A stretch of DNA of 64,000 nucleotides from NCBI RefSeq assembly GCF_900114535.1, contig NZ_FOTK01000005.1, forward strand, positions 124,001 to 188,000, written 5' to 3'. Shown here piece by piece: positions 18,148 through 26,298 of the stretch. The position numbers were made by a program, and so were the translations under genes. The notes beneath the pieces are model-generated. The model was not told where the DNA came from and searched no databases. It worked only from the letters and a program-made list of their open reading frames with translations. How positions within the stretch are numbered: position 1 is the stretch's first letter; each line of letters begins with the position of its first letter. Origin of the DNA: Methylobacterium pseudosasicola. Its GTDB lineage: Bacteria > Pseudomonadota > Alphaproteobacteria > Rhizobiales > Beijerinckiaceae.

Positions 18148-18218
18148 ACGGCTTAGGTTCTTCAAGAGTCGGCCGGCTGCCGATCGGGGAATCAGGCGTC
18201 AAATCGCCTCCACTCTCT
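18148..18218 (-). promoter_or_regulatory. Possible SAM-II-like leader upstream of metA
   Basis: On the minus strand, within the 277 bases between the araC stop and metA, the order GGAGGCGATTTGA, CGGCAGCC, a TTGAAGAA stretch and CCTAAGCCG resembles the layout of the SAM-II riboswitch (stem, GAUUU loop, GCAGCC, A-rich linker, CUAA segment). CGGC can pair with the final GCCG as the pseudoknot would need. SAM-II elements precede metA in many alphaproteobacteria. However, the first stem is poor and the distance to the start (about 155 bases) is long, so this is tentative. Confidence 0.28.
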
Positions 18219-18268
18219 CGCGGACGATCGGAACCGCATCCGCCCGGGCACGGGACCGGACGGCCTTC

Positions 18269-19240
18269 TCAGGACGCGCCGGCTTGCGAGAGCGCGCGGT
18301 GGCGATAGTCCCGCGGGCTCAGGCCGTAGCGCTCCTTGAAGCGACGGGAGAAATGCGCCTGGCTGGCGAAGCCGCAGCCATAGGCCAAGGCGCCGAGCGG
18401 CATATGCAGATATCCGGGATCGGCCAGGCGGTTGGCCGCCGCCCCCAACCGGCGCTGCCAGATCCAGTAGGAGATGTGCTGTCCGTGCTCGTGGAACAGC
18501 TCCTGGAGCCGCCGCAACGACACGCCGGTCGCCGCCGCGAGGTGGCGCGGATCCAGATCCAGGTCGTGGAGGTTGGCCTCGACATAGGCTTTCGCGCGTT
18601 GGATCACGACGCTGCCATGGACGGGCCGGGGCACCTCCCGGGCGAGGCGCTCGGCGAGGCTGGCGACGAAGAGATCGATCCCTACCCCGGCCATGCGCTC
18701 GGCCACGTGCGGCGGCAGCCGATCCTCCTCGCGCAGCAGGTTGGATAGGAACGAGCGGGCCAGGGTCGCCACCGGCAGATGCCCCTCGACGGTCAGACCG
18801 GCGAAGATCCGGGCCGAGCCGAGCACGCTCTCCAGCCGTTCCCGCGGGATCGCGACGGTCAGCACTTCGGTGTACCCGCTGTGCTCGATCGTCCAGGGCG
18901 TGCTCGTATCGCGGATCGCGAAGTCGCCGGTTCTGTCCGTACTCGATCGATCGTTCTGGTCCGCGCGCACGGTCCCGGACAGAACCATGCTCATGAAGAG
19001 ATGATCGGTCTTGTGATTTTCGTGCCGGAGCGTTCGCGGTGTCGTCGAAGCGCGGAGATTGCGCAACGCGAATTTCGTGATGGCCAAGCCACCGATACTG
19101 GCACCGTCGATCGCAGCGTCGAACGGCTCCTCGCCCAGACAGTTCTGCTCCATCGGGACGAGGCGATCTTCGCAGACATCCCACCAATGGCGAAATCGAT
19201 GTTTCGGTATAACCCCGTCCGTCGAGAAGATGGTCTGCAT
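18269..19240 (-). CDS. AraC family transcriptional regulator
   Basis: 323 residues. The N-terminal 170 residues resemble the AraC-binding-like (FeaR-type) domain, with a HFRHWWDVCEDRL-like opening and GDFAIRDTSTPWTIEH. The C-terminal 100 residues hold two helix-turn-helix motifs: LAAATGVSLRRLQELFHEHG and a second ending ALAYGCGFASQAHFSRRFKERYGLSP. The inducer and targets are unknown. It lies upstream of metA on the same strand, separated by 277 bases, and is unlikely to be co-transcribed with it without read-through. Confidence 0.92.
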   Translation of the reverse strand: MQTIFSTDGVIPKHRFRHWWDVCEDRLVPMEQNCLGEEPFDAAIDGASIGGLAITKFALRNLRASTTPRTLRHENHKTDHLFMSMVLSGTVRADQNDRSSTDRTGDFAIRDTSTPWTIEHSGYTEVLTVAIPRERLESVLGSARIFAGLTVEGHLPVATLARSFLSNLLREEDRLPPHVAERMAGVGIDLFVASLAERLAREVPRPVHGSVVIQRAKAYVEANLHDLDLDPRHLAAATGVSLRRLQELFHEHGQHISYWIWQRRLGAAANRLADPGYLHMPLGALAYGCGFASQAHFSRRFKERYGLSPRDYRHRALSQAGAS

Positions 19241-19400
19241 CGCAGCAGCCCTATGGCGGCGATTGCTGCAGGTCGCAACCGGAAATTTTTATAGGGCGCG
19301 GGGATATACAATTGAAAGCTGTTCTGCGATCGGCTCGTGCCGAGACAGCGCCATCTCGACGCCCGGCGGCTCGAAAGCCCCCGTCCTCGCCCCGGCCCCC

Positions 19401-19982
19401 TCAGCGCCCGGTATTCACCCACCGCACCACGTCGGCCAGCACAGTGGTCAGCGCCTGGTCGAGGGCTTGGGCGCCGTTGCCGGCATCGATCTTGGCCACC
19501 GGCACCCGGGCGGTGAAGATCCGGGCGGCTGTGACCTTGCCGGTGCCATCGGCCACGAGCTTCAGCGACAGGTCGACCACCGCCTCGCCGGTCGTGGCCT
19601 GGATGTCGAAGGCGCGGATCTCGCTGATCAGCTGGTAATCGGCCACGACCTTGTCGCCGGGCCGGCTGACCGAGCGGAGCCGGCCGGAATTCTCCAGGCT
19701 CTGGAGGAGGCGGGTCTGGATCAGGCGCGGCAGCCGGTCGGCCCATTGGCCGCCGCCCAGGAAGGCGAGGGCGCCGCCCGCCTCGCGCACGATGATCCGG
19801 TCGGCCTCGAAGGGCTGGATGCCCACCGGCTCCGAGACCGCGATCGAGCGGCCGGCCGCGACCGGGCGCCCGGTCGGGGGGAGGGCCGCGAGATCGAAGG
19901 TCAGGGGCGTCGCACCGCCACCGCAGCCGCCCAGCAGGGCAGCGAACAGCGCAGCGGCGAGAAGGTGGGACGAGCGGGCCAT
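19401..19982 (-). CDS. ABC-type transport auxiliary lipoprotein (PqiC/MlaD-associated)
   Basis: 193 residues. The start MARSSHLLAAALFAALLGGC is a lipoprotein signal with the lipobox LLGGC, so the mature protein is tethered to a membrane by Cys20. The body matches the ABC_trans_aux group: TFDLAALPP, IAVSEPVGIQPFEADRIIVRE, WADRLPRLIQTRLLQSLENSG, YQLISEIRAFDI. In such operons it pairs with the MCE-domain protein and is thought to help phospholipid movement at the outer membrane. It is the last gene of a minus-strand operon after the permease, ATPase and MlaD-like genes. The upstream in-frame extension to 20081 lacks a signal and was excluded. Confidence 0.88.
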   Translation of the reverse strand: MARSSHLLAAALFAALLGGCGGGATPLTFDLAALPPTGRPVAAGRSIAVSEPVGIQPFEADRIIVREAGGALAFLGGGQWADRLPRLIQTRLLQSLENSGRLRSVSRPGDKVVADYQLISEIRAFDIQATTGEAVVDLSLKLVADGTGKVTAARIFTARVPVAKIDAGNGAQALDQALTTVLADVVRWVNTGR

Positions 19983-20103
19983 ACGCACAACCTGAGAAAC
20001 CCCGCCGACGCGCGGCAGAGCTGTATAAGCTATGCCGCAGAAACTAGCCCTCGCCTGTATCCGTGCCGTGCGCCGGGACACATCGACCCGGCGCCCCGCG
20101 ATT

Positions 20104-21186
20104 TCACCGGCCGCCGTTGTATTCGGGCAACGATGGCTTGCCGCCGAAGATCACTTGGCTCGGGTCGCGCTCCAGGCTGCGCACGGTGCGGTTCAGGGTG
20201 TTGAGGGTGCGCTGGCCGTCTCCCGACAGGGCCTCCACCTCTCGGCGGCCGGTGCCGCTCAGCCGGCCGAAATTGGTCGAGATGCTGGCGGTGCGCTTGT
20301 CGAGGTTCTCCGACATGGTGCGGAACGCCTTGCCGGCGTCGCGCACCGACATCGCGGCGGCGCGGATTTCGGCGAAGGTGCTGGACCCCTCTTGGCCCGA
20401 GGCGGAGCCCAGGAAGCTCTGGGCGCCGTTGAGTACGCCGTCGATCTTGTCGGCCGAGGCATTGAGCTTGGCCGCGAGCGAGCGGGCATCGTGCACCGCG
20501 CCCTCGATGTCGGGGCTGGACTTGGACAGGGCCGCCGAGAAGCGGTCGGCGTTGTCGATCACGTGGCCGAGCTTCACCCCGTCCACCGCCTTGACCAGGG
20601 TCGCGATGTTCGGGCCGGCCTCGGCCAGCGTCTTCGAGAACGCCTCGACGTTGGTGAGCGCGCGGTTGATCGCGCCCTCGTTGCCGGCCACGATCCGGTC
20701 GAGGCGGGCGAGCATGTCGTCGGCCCGCTGGGCCACCTGACGGGCGAGCGCCATCATGTCCTGCATGTCGGAGGAATCGGCGAAGATCGTCGGCGGCTCG
20801 CCATTGGCCATCGGTGTCAGCACCGGCGCGTCGGCGTTGCCGCCCGACAGGGAGATCACCGAGACGCCGGTGAGCATCGCCGAATCGAGGCGGGCGCGGG
20901 TATCGGCTCGGAGCGGCGTCGAGGGATCGACCTTGATCTGGGCGAGCACCCGGCGCGGGTCCTGCGGGGCGAGGCGGATATCGGTGACCTCGCCGACCTT
21001 GATGCCGTTGAAGTTCACGCTCGATCCGCGGGAGAGCCCGCCGACCGAGCCGGAGAACACGATGCGGACGGTCTGGCTGACCTGCCGCGACGAGCCGCCG
21101 GAGAGCCACAGCACGGTGCCGAAGCCCGCCAGGATCACGGCGAGGGTGAAGGCCCCGATGAGGGCGTAGTTCGCGCGGGTTTCCAT
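20104..21186 (-). CDS. MlaD family protein (MCE domain)
   Basis: 360 residues from METRANYALIGAF. Residues 6-28 form a membrane anchor; residues about 35-115 are the MCE/MlaD domain (VRIVFSGSVGGLSRGSSVNFNGIKVGEVTDI-like, split over two strands). The remaining 240 residues are a helical, coiled-coil-like tail rich in Ala, Asp and Lys, ending in RSLERDPSQVIFGGK, a common end in this family. It binds lipid in the periplasm and docks on the permease. It sits between the ATPase gene (98 bases upstream) and the auxiliary lipoprotein gene. Confidence 0.92.
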   Translation of the reverse strand: METRANYALIGAFTLAVILAGFGTVLWLSGGSSRQVSQTVRIVFSGSVGGLSRGSSVNFNGIKVGEVTDIRLAPQDPRRVLAQIKVDPSTPLRADTRARLDSAMLTGVSVISLSGGNADAPVLTPMANGEPPTIFADSSDMQDMMALARQVAQRADDMLARLDRIVAGNEGAINRALTNVEAFSKTLAEAGPNIATLVKAVDGVKLGHVIDNADRFSAALSKSSPDIEGAVHDARSLAAKLNASADKIDGVLNGAQSFLGSASGQEGSSTFAEIRAAAMSVRDAGKAFRTMSENLDKRTASISTNFGRLSGTGRREVEALSGDGQRTLNTLNRTVRSLERDPSQVIFGGKPSLPEYNGGR

Positions 21187-21284
21187 GCGGTCAGCCTGCG
21201 GTTCTGCTCGGCGAAACAAGTCCGGCCGAGCTGCGTGTCGCCGCTCCCGATCGAGAGCGGGACGGGATCAGGGGAAGGAAACGA

Positions 21285-22094
21285 TCAGGCATGCGCCGGC
21301 ACGCCTGTGGTGAGGGCGCGGGCGCGCTTGCCGTGAAAATACGAGCGCAGCCAGGGATGGTCGCTCGCCAGCATCTCCTCGATCGTCCCGGCGGCGATGA
21401 TCTGGCCGTCGCCCAGCGCCGCGATGCGGTCGCAGGCGGTGTAGAGACTGTCGAGGTCGTGGGTGACCATGAACACGGTCAGGCCCAGCGTCTCCTTCAG
21501 GGTGGAGACGAGGTCGTCGAACTCGCCCGCGCCGATCGGGTCGAGACCCGAGGTCGGCTCGTCCAGGAACAGGATCTCGGGATCGAGCGCCAGGGAGCGG
21601 GCGAGCGCCGCCCGCTTGATCATGCCGCCGGACAGCTCCGAGGGCAGCTTGTCGGCGGCGTCCGGCTTCAGGCCGACCATCTCGATCTTGAGCCGAGCGA
21701 ACTCGTCGAGCAGGCGCTCGGACAGGTCCAGGTGCTCGCGCATCGGCACCTGGATGTTCTGCTTGACGGTGAGCGCCGAGAACAGGGCGCCCTGCTGGAA
21801 CAGCACGCCCCAGCGCTGCTCCATGCGGCGTCGCTCGGCATAGGTCATGCCGTCGACGTCGCGGCCGAACACCTCGATCGTGCCCGCGCGCTTGGGCGTG
21901 AGGCCGAGGATCGTCCGGGTGAGCACCGACTTGCCCTGACCCGAGGGCCCGACGAAGCCCATGATCTCGCCGGCCCGGATGTCGAGGTTCAGGCCCTTGA
22001 GGATGTTCCGGTCCCGGAAGCCGACCACGAGGTCGCGCACCCGGATGATGGGCGCGGGGCCGGTGGCGGTCTCGGGCATGGCGGGGGCGATCAT
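21285..22094 (-). CDS. Mla-type ABC transporter ATP-binding protein
   Basis: 269 residues. Walker A is GPSGQGKS, the ABC signature is ELSGGMIKRAALARSLALDP, and Walker B is EILFLDEPTSGLDPIG, followed by VFMVTHDLDSL with the switch His. The QKS-type Walker A and the SGGM signature are characteristic of MlaF-like ATPases. It powers the permease encoded just upstream (10-base gap) for phospholipid transport linked to the MCE protein. The ATG at 22094 was chosen; MPETA at 22079 is an alternative. Confidence 0.94.
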   Translation of the reverse strand: MIAPAMPETATGPAPIIRVRDLVVGFRDRNILKGLNLDIRAGEIMGFVGPSGQGKSVLTRTILGLTPKRAGTIEVFGRDVDGMTYAERRRMEQRWGVLFQQGALFSALTVKQNIQVPMREHLDLSERLLDEFARLKIEMVGLKPDAADKLPSELSGGMIKRAALARSLALDPEILFLDEPTSGLDPIGAGEFDDLVSTLKETLGLTVFMVTHDLDSLYTACDRIAALGDGQIIAAGTIEEMLASDHPWLRSYFHGKRARALTTGVPAHA

Positions 22095-22104
22095 CAGGAC
22101 GGGC

Positions 22105-23229
22105 TCAGAAATCGATCGCGGCGAAGAACACCGCGAACAATCCATCGAGGACGATGACCATGAAGATGGACTTCACGACTGAGGCGGTGACGTGGCGGCC
22201 GAGCGATTCGGCCGAGCCCTCCACCGCGAAGCCCTCGATCGTGGCGAGGATCCCGATGATCAGCGCCATGAACGGCGCCTTGATCAGGCCGACCATGACG
22301 TGGTGCACGCCCACCGCCGCCTGGAGCCGGACCAGGAACTGATCGAGCGTCAGGCCGCCATACAGCATGGCGGTGAGGCCGCCGCCGGTGAGCGCGGCCA
22401 GGTCGCCGATCAGGGTCAGCATCGGCAGGCCGACCATCAGGGCCAGCACCCGCGGCACGATCAGGATCTCGACGGGATCGAGGCCCATGACCCGCAGGGC
22501 ATCGACCTCCTCGCGCATCCGCATCGAGCCGATCTCGGCGGTGATCGCCGAGCCGGACCGGCCCGCGACCATGATCGAGGTGAGCAGCACGCCCATCTCG
22601 CGCAGGATCAGCAGGCCGATCAGGTTGACCACGAAGGTCTGGGCGCCGAAGCGCTGGAGCTGGAAGATGCCCTGCTGGGCGACGATGCCGCCGACCAGGA
22701 ACGAGATCAGCACGATGATCGGCGCGCCATTGAACGCCACCTGCTGGATCTGATTGATCAGCGCCGTGCCCCGGAACGTCCCCGGCCGCAGGGCGACGCG
22801 CCCGCAGGCGGCGATCACCTCGCCCAGGAAGGCGAGGGCGGTGACGAATTCCTGGCCGCCGCGCACGGTCTCGCGGCCGACCGTATCGAGGACGCCCAGG
22901 ATCAGGCCGGGCCGGGCCGATGGCGCGGCCTCGGCTTCGCGCAGGCGGACCTCGCCCAGCAGGGTGCGGTGCTCGGGCCGCACGCCGACATAGGTCAGCC
23001 TGCCCCCGGACTGCTCGATCTCGGCGCGGGTCCGCTCGAGCACCCAGGCGCCCAGCGTATCCAGCCGTTCGATCCCCGACAGGTCGACCGCCACGGCGCC
23101 GGCCCGGCCGGCGGCCAGGAGGCGCGCCGCATTCGCCTCAACGGTCGGCGCCTGATCGGCGGTCCAGCGCCCGTCGAGCGCCAACCGGCCTTCCGCCGGC
23201 CGGTCCCGCAGCGACGCGCCGGGAACCAT
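22105..23229 (-). CDS. MlaE-type ABC permease with N-terminal STAS domain
   Basis: About 374 residues. The first about 105 residues form a STAS-like domain (GAVAVDLSGIERLDTLGAWVLER) fused to the membrane permease. The permease part carries the MlaE blocks FRGTALINQIQQVAFNGAPII, FGAQTFVVNLIGLLILREMGVLLTSIMVAGRSGSA and EIGSMRMREEVDALRVMGLDP. In enteric bacteria the STAS protein MlaB is separate; the fusion is usual in alphaproteobacteria. The start is either ATG 23229 or GTG 23253; neither has an ideal ribosome site. It is the first gene of the four-gene Mla-like operon. Confidence 0.92.
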   Translation of the reverse strand: MVPGASLRDRPAEGRLALDGRWTADQAPTVEANAARLLAAGRAGAVAVDLSGIERLDTLGAWVLERTRAEIEQSGGRLTYVGVRPEHRTLLGEVRLREAEAAPSARPGLILGVLDTVGRETVRGGQEFVTALAFLGEVIAACGRVALRPGTFRGTALINQIQQVAFNGAPIIVLISFLVGGIVAQQGIFQLQRFGAQTFVVNLIGLLILREMGVLLTSIMVAGRSGSAITAEIGSMRMREEVDALRVMGLDPVEILIVPRVLALMVGLPMLTLIGDLAALTGGGLTAMLYGGLTLDQFLVRLQAAVGVHHVMVGLIKAPFMALIIGILATIEGFAVEGSAESLGRHVTASVVKSIFMVIVLDGLFAVFFAAIDF

Positions 23230-23296
23230 GCCCTCGCTCAGCAAGACCCTCACTCCTCGATTGGAGGCACCACCCTGCCTCGGGGTTATGTCGACA

Positions 23297-24472
23297 TTAC
23301 GGTTGACGATCCGTGTCCAACGTCACCCCCCCGGCGCGGCCGGAAGCGAGCGCCAGGCCCAGGCCGCAGGCGGCGAGCGGCGCCATCAGCAGGAAGGCGA
23401 GGGGGCCGCCGGCCCGATAGGCGACGCCGCTCAGCAGGGTCGCGCCCACGGAGATGCCGGCATTGACCGCGCTGAGCGTGCCCTGCGCCCGCCCGCGCGC
23501 GCCCTCGGGGGCGAAGGCCGAGACCGCGGCCATCGCGCCGAGCTGTGTCGCCCCGAAGGTCAGGCCGTGCAGGCACTGGAGCGGCACCAGGGCGGCCAGG
23601 TGGTCGCCGAGGAGATACATGCCGACCGCGCGCAGGATCGCGGCTCCGGCGCCGAGGGTCAGGAGTCGCACCGGACTCCGCCAGGATGCGGGCAGGGCGG
23701 TGATGCCGGCAAACAGCGCGATCTCGGTCAGCACCCCGGTGGCCCAGAGGGAGCCGACCCAGACCGGCGCAATGCCCTGGCTGGTCCAGTAGATGCTGCC
23801 GAACCCGTAGATCGCCCCGTGGCTCGCCTGGATCGCCGCCGCCGCGCCGATGCAGAGCCAGAGCTTCAACGGCAGGCGCGGCCGGACGGCGCCGGCCGGG
23901 ACCTGCGGCAACGCCACGACCGAGCGGCTGCGCCAGGCCACGAGCCCTGCTACCAGGGCGAGGCCGGTGAGCAGCAGCGGCACCGCGAGCTGGCCGCCGA
24001 GCGCCGAGAGCAGGAGGCCGCCCGCGAGGTTGGCCAGCAGGAACGCGATGGAGCCGGCCATCCGGATCCGGGCATAAACCAAGCGGGCGTCTCGGCGCAC
24101 GGCGGCCAGGGTCAGGTAGTCGATGCACGGGACCAGCGGCGCGCCGGCGACCGCGTTCAGCACGACCAGCATCGCCAGCACGGGCCAGCCGATCCCGGCG
24201 GCGCCCGGCATCAGCGCGTAGGTCAGGCTGAGGGCGAGGCTGCCGAGCATGATCAGCCGGCGCGGGCCCAGGCCCCGGTCGAGCAGGCTCATCAGCGGCG
24301 CCGTCGCGACGATCCGCGTGGCGATCGGCAGGGCGAGCAGCAGGCCGATCACCCGGGCATCGAGGCCGAGTCCGTCGAGCCAGAGGGGCATGAACGGCAT
24401 TGCGATGCCGATCTCGGTGAAGACGACGGCGTAGAGCAGCGACAGGCGTGCTGGGCCGGACGGGCGATGCAA
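23297..24472 (-). CDS. MFS transporter (LacY/HcaT-like)
   Basis: 391 residues with about twelve hydrophobic segments. The opening LSLLYAVVFTEIGIAMPFMPLWL and the RDARLVYARIRMAGSIAFLLAN block before segment five resemble the MFS_1-like group that includes HcaT and NupG/LacY relatives. The substrate cannot be deduced. It is encoded 44-68 bases upstream of the STAS-permease gene on the same strand; co-transcription with the lipid transport operon is possible but has no obvious functional sense. Confidence 0.85.
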   Translation of the reverse strand: MHRPSGPARLSLLYAVVFTEIGIAMPFMPLWLDGLGLDARVIGLLLALPIATRIVATAPLMSLLDRGLGPRRLIMLGSLALSLTYALMPGAAGIGWPVLAMLVVLNAVAGAPLVPCIDYLTLAAVRRDARLVYARIRMAGSIAFLLANLAGGLLLSALGGQLAVPLLLTGLALVAGLVAWRSRSVVALPQVPAGAVRPRLPLKLWLCIGAAAAIQASHGAIYGFGSIYWTSQGIAPVWVGSLWATGVLTEIALFAGITALPASWRSPVRLLTLGAGAAILRAVGMYLLGDHLAALVPLQCLHGLTFGATQLGAMAAVSAFAPEGARGRAQGTLSAVNAGISVGATLLSGVAYRAGGPLAFLLMAPLAACGLGLALASGRAGGVTLDTDRQP

Positions 24473-24627
24473 GGATGGGGTTCCCGGACGGGATTTGGGA
24501 GATTCCCCGGATCCGGGGCTCGGCCGCCGTAAGCGCCCGTTAAACCCTCCCTGTCAATTTGCCCGCCTCCGGGTCGCGCCCTGTGCCGGCCCTCGCCGTG
24601 CCGGCCTTTCGGGTTCGGAGGGATCCC

Positions 24628-25641
24628 ATGTCCGGTTCAGCCCCAGCAGGCGCCCTTGCCGAGTACGAGGCGATCGAGGCGACCATCTGCCTCAGCGAGC
24701 GCGGGCGCTGGTTCCTGTCCGAATATGCGCGCCGCAACCGGGCCGCCGAGACCGAGATGCTGCTCGGGGCGATGAGCCGGCTCGAACACGCGGTGACCGC
24801 CGACCGGGATCAGCAGACCGTCGGGCAACTGCACGGCAACCTCGTCGAGATGGCCGCAGCGATCAGCCAAACCAAGGCCGAGATCGCCGCGATCAGCGCC
24901 CGCGACAGCGAGCAGACCCGTCTGACCCAGGCGTCCCTGGCGCTGGACGCCATCGTGCGCGAGACCGAGCGGGCGACCTCCGACATCCTCGGCTCGGCCG
25001 AGGCGATCCAGGAGGCGGCCTGGGTTCTGCGCGAGCGGGGCGCCGACGCGGCGACCTGCGACGCCCTCGATCGGCACGCCACGGCGATCTACACGTCCTG
25101 CTCGTTCCAGGACCTCACGGCCCAGCGTACAGCCCGGATCGTCTACACCCTGCGCTACCTCGAAGACCGCCTCGCCGCGATGATCGCGATCTGGGGCAGC
25201 GAGGCCGAGCGGGTCCCGCCGATGCCGGGCGACCCGGCCGCCGGCACCCGGCCGGAGGTTCAGCCCTCCGACCTCTGCCAGAGCGACATCGACCGCTACA
25301 TCGCCATGGAGGTCCCGGCCGTCACCGCGGCCGCGCTGATCGCCCGCCCCGGGAGCCCGCCGCTCCACGAGGACATCGTGTTCCTGCCGGTCTCGGACGG
25401 GGAGGGGACCGATGCGACCGAGGACGCCGAGGTGGTGGAGGCCGCCGAAGCGCCCGCCCCGATCGCGATCGGCGACGACGCAGTCGACCAGGACGACTCT
25501 GCGGCTTCAGTGCCCGACGTGGATTGGGCCGACCATGACACTGCCGCCCCGGAGCCCGCCGCCGAGCCGGAGGCGCCGATCCTGAGCTTCGCGGCGATCG
25601 ACGCGCTGCCGCCGGAGCAGCGGCTCGCCCTGTTCGCCTGA
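24628..25641 (+). CDS. CheZ-like protein phosphatase domain protein
   Basis: 337 residues. Residues about 60-200 are helical and carry YTSCSFQDLTAQRTARIVYTL. In E. coli CheZ the phospho-CheY phosphatase uses Asp143 and Gln147 in a QDLTGQ motif; here Asp162 and Gln166 in QDLTAQ keep both residues and their spacing. The C-terminal 120 residues are acidic and Ala/Pro-rich (low complexity). Many Hyphomicrobiales encode such proteins without classical enteric CheZ context, and no che gene is adjacent here. The ATG at 24628 follows a GGAGGG site. A role in removing phosphate from a CheY-like regulator is inferred. Confidence 0.72.
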   Translation: MSGSAPAGALAEYEAIEATICLSERGRWFLSEYARRNRAAETEMLLGAMSRLEHAVTADRDQQTVGQLHGNLVEMAAAISQTKAEIAAISARDSEQTRLTQASLALDAIVRETERATSDILGSAEAIQEAAWVLRERGADAATCDALDRHATAIYTSCSFQDLTAQRTARIVYTLRYLEDRLAAMIAIWGSEAERVPPMPGDPAAGTRPEVQPSDLCQSDIDRYIAMEVPAVTAAALIARPGSPPLHEDIVFLPVSDGEGTDATEDAEVVEAAEAPAPIAIGDDAVDQDDSAASVPDVDWADHDTAAPEPAAEPEAPILSFAAIDALPPEQRLALFA

Positions 25642-25705
25642 CGGCGCCGAGCGGCCCTGCTATCAGGGGCGCCCGCCCGTCCAAGGTCGTGAGACGAAAA
25701 CCCCC

Positions 25706-26146
25706 GTGGCCCTGAACCTGATCAAGCTCTGCGTCGGACCCGCCTCCATCGCCGACCTCGAAGCCCGTCAGGAACGGTACCGGGCCGAGGCTTTGCGCGA
25801 GGGCCGGCCGGCCGACCCGTTCCACGTCACCCGCACCCTGCCCAAGCGCCATCGCGAGATCGCCGGAAAGGGCTCGATCTACTGGGTGATCCGCGGGACC
25901 CTGTCCTGCCGGCAGGCGATCACCGCCATCGAGAAGCTCACGGACGAGGAGGGAATCCCGCGCTGCCGGCTGGTCTTCGACTCGCGCCTGGTTCCGGTGT
26001 CGCCCCGCCCCTGCCGCCCGTTCCAGGGCTGGCGCTATCTCACGGCCCGCGACGCGCCGGCCGATCTCGGAGCCGGGCAATCGGGCGACCTCGCCGAGAT
26101 GCCCGAGGCGCTACGCCGCGAGCTGGTCGGCCTCGGCCTCCTCTAG
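25706..26146 (+). CDS. DUF1489 family protein
   Basis: 146 residues starting at a GTG (25706). The sequence ALNLIKLCVGPASIADLE at the start, the central KGSIYWVIRGTLSCRQAI and the later PCRPFQGWRYL motif are DUF1489 signatures. The family is widespread in alphaproteobacteria with no known function; small size and lack of signal or membrane segments suggest a cytoplasmic protein. It ends inside the inverted repeat that follows (TAG within TCTAGAGCG). Confidence 0.9.
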   Translation: MALNLIKLCVGPASIADLEARQERYRAEALREGRPADPFHVTRTLPKRHREIAGKGSIYWVIRGTLSCRQAITAIEKLTDEEGIPRCRLVFDSRLVPVSPRPCRPFQGWRYLTARDAPADLGAGQSGDLAEMPEALRRELVGLGLL

Positions 26147-26184
26147 AGCGTCGTCCCGGAAATCAGAACCGGGACGACGCTCTA
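26144..26184. terminator. Perfect 16-bp inverted repeat after DUF1489 gene
   Basis: TAGAGCGTCGTCCCGG and its exact inverse CCGGGACGACGCTCTA flank a nine-base loop. It starts at the DUF1489 stop and lies between genes that converge, so it could terminate transcription. No clear T-run follows, so it may equally be a dispersed repeat. Confidence 0.5.
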
Positions 26185-26197
26185 GGCTCTTGATTAT

Positions 26198-26243
26198 GCA
26201 TCGTCTTTTTCCGAAAGCCGGAATCCACCTTTTGGGACGATGC
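26198..26243. repeat. Dispersed GCATCGTC...GACGATGC repeat
   Basis: GCATCGTCTTTTTCCGAAAG and CCGGAATCCACCTTTTGGGA, ending in CGATGC, form an element with inverted ends (GCATCGTC/GACGATGC). Similar elements are found between genes in many Hyphomicrobiales chromosomes. Only this copy was seen here. Confidence 0.6.
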
Positions 26244-26298
26244 TCTAAAACACGTTCCGTCGGCGCGGGCCCTCTGAGTGCCCGCGCCGACTGTCGTC

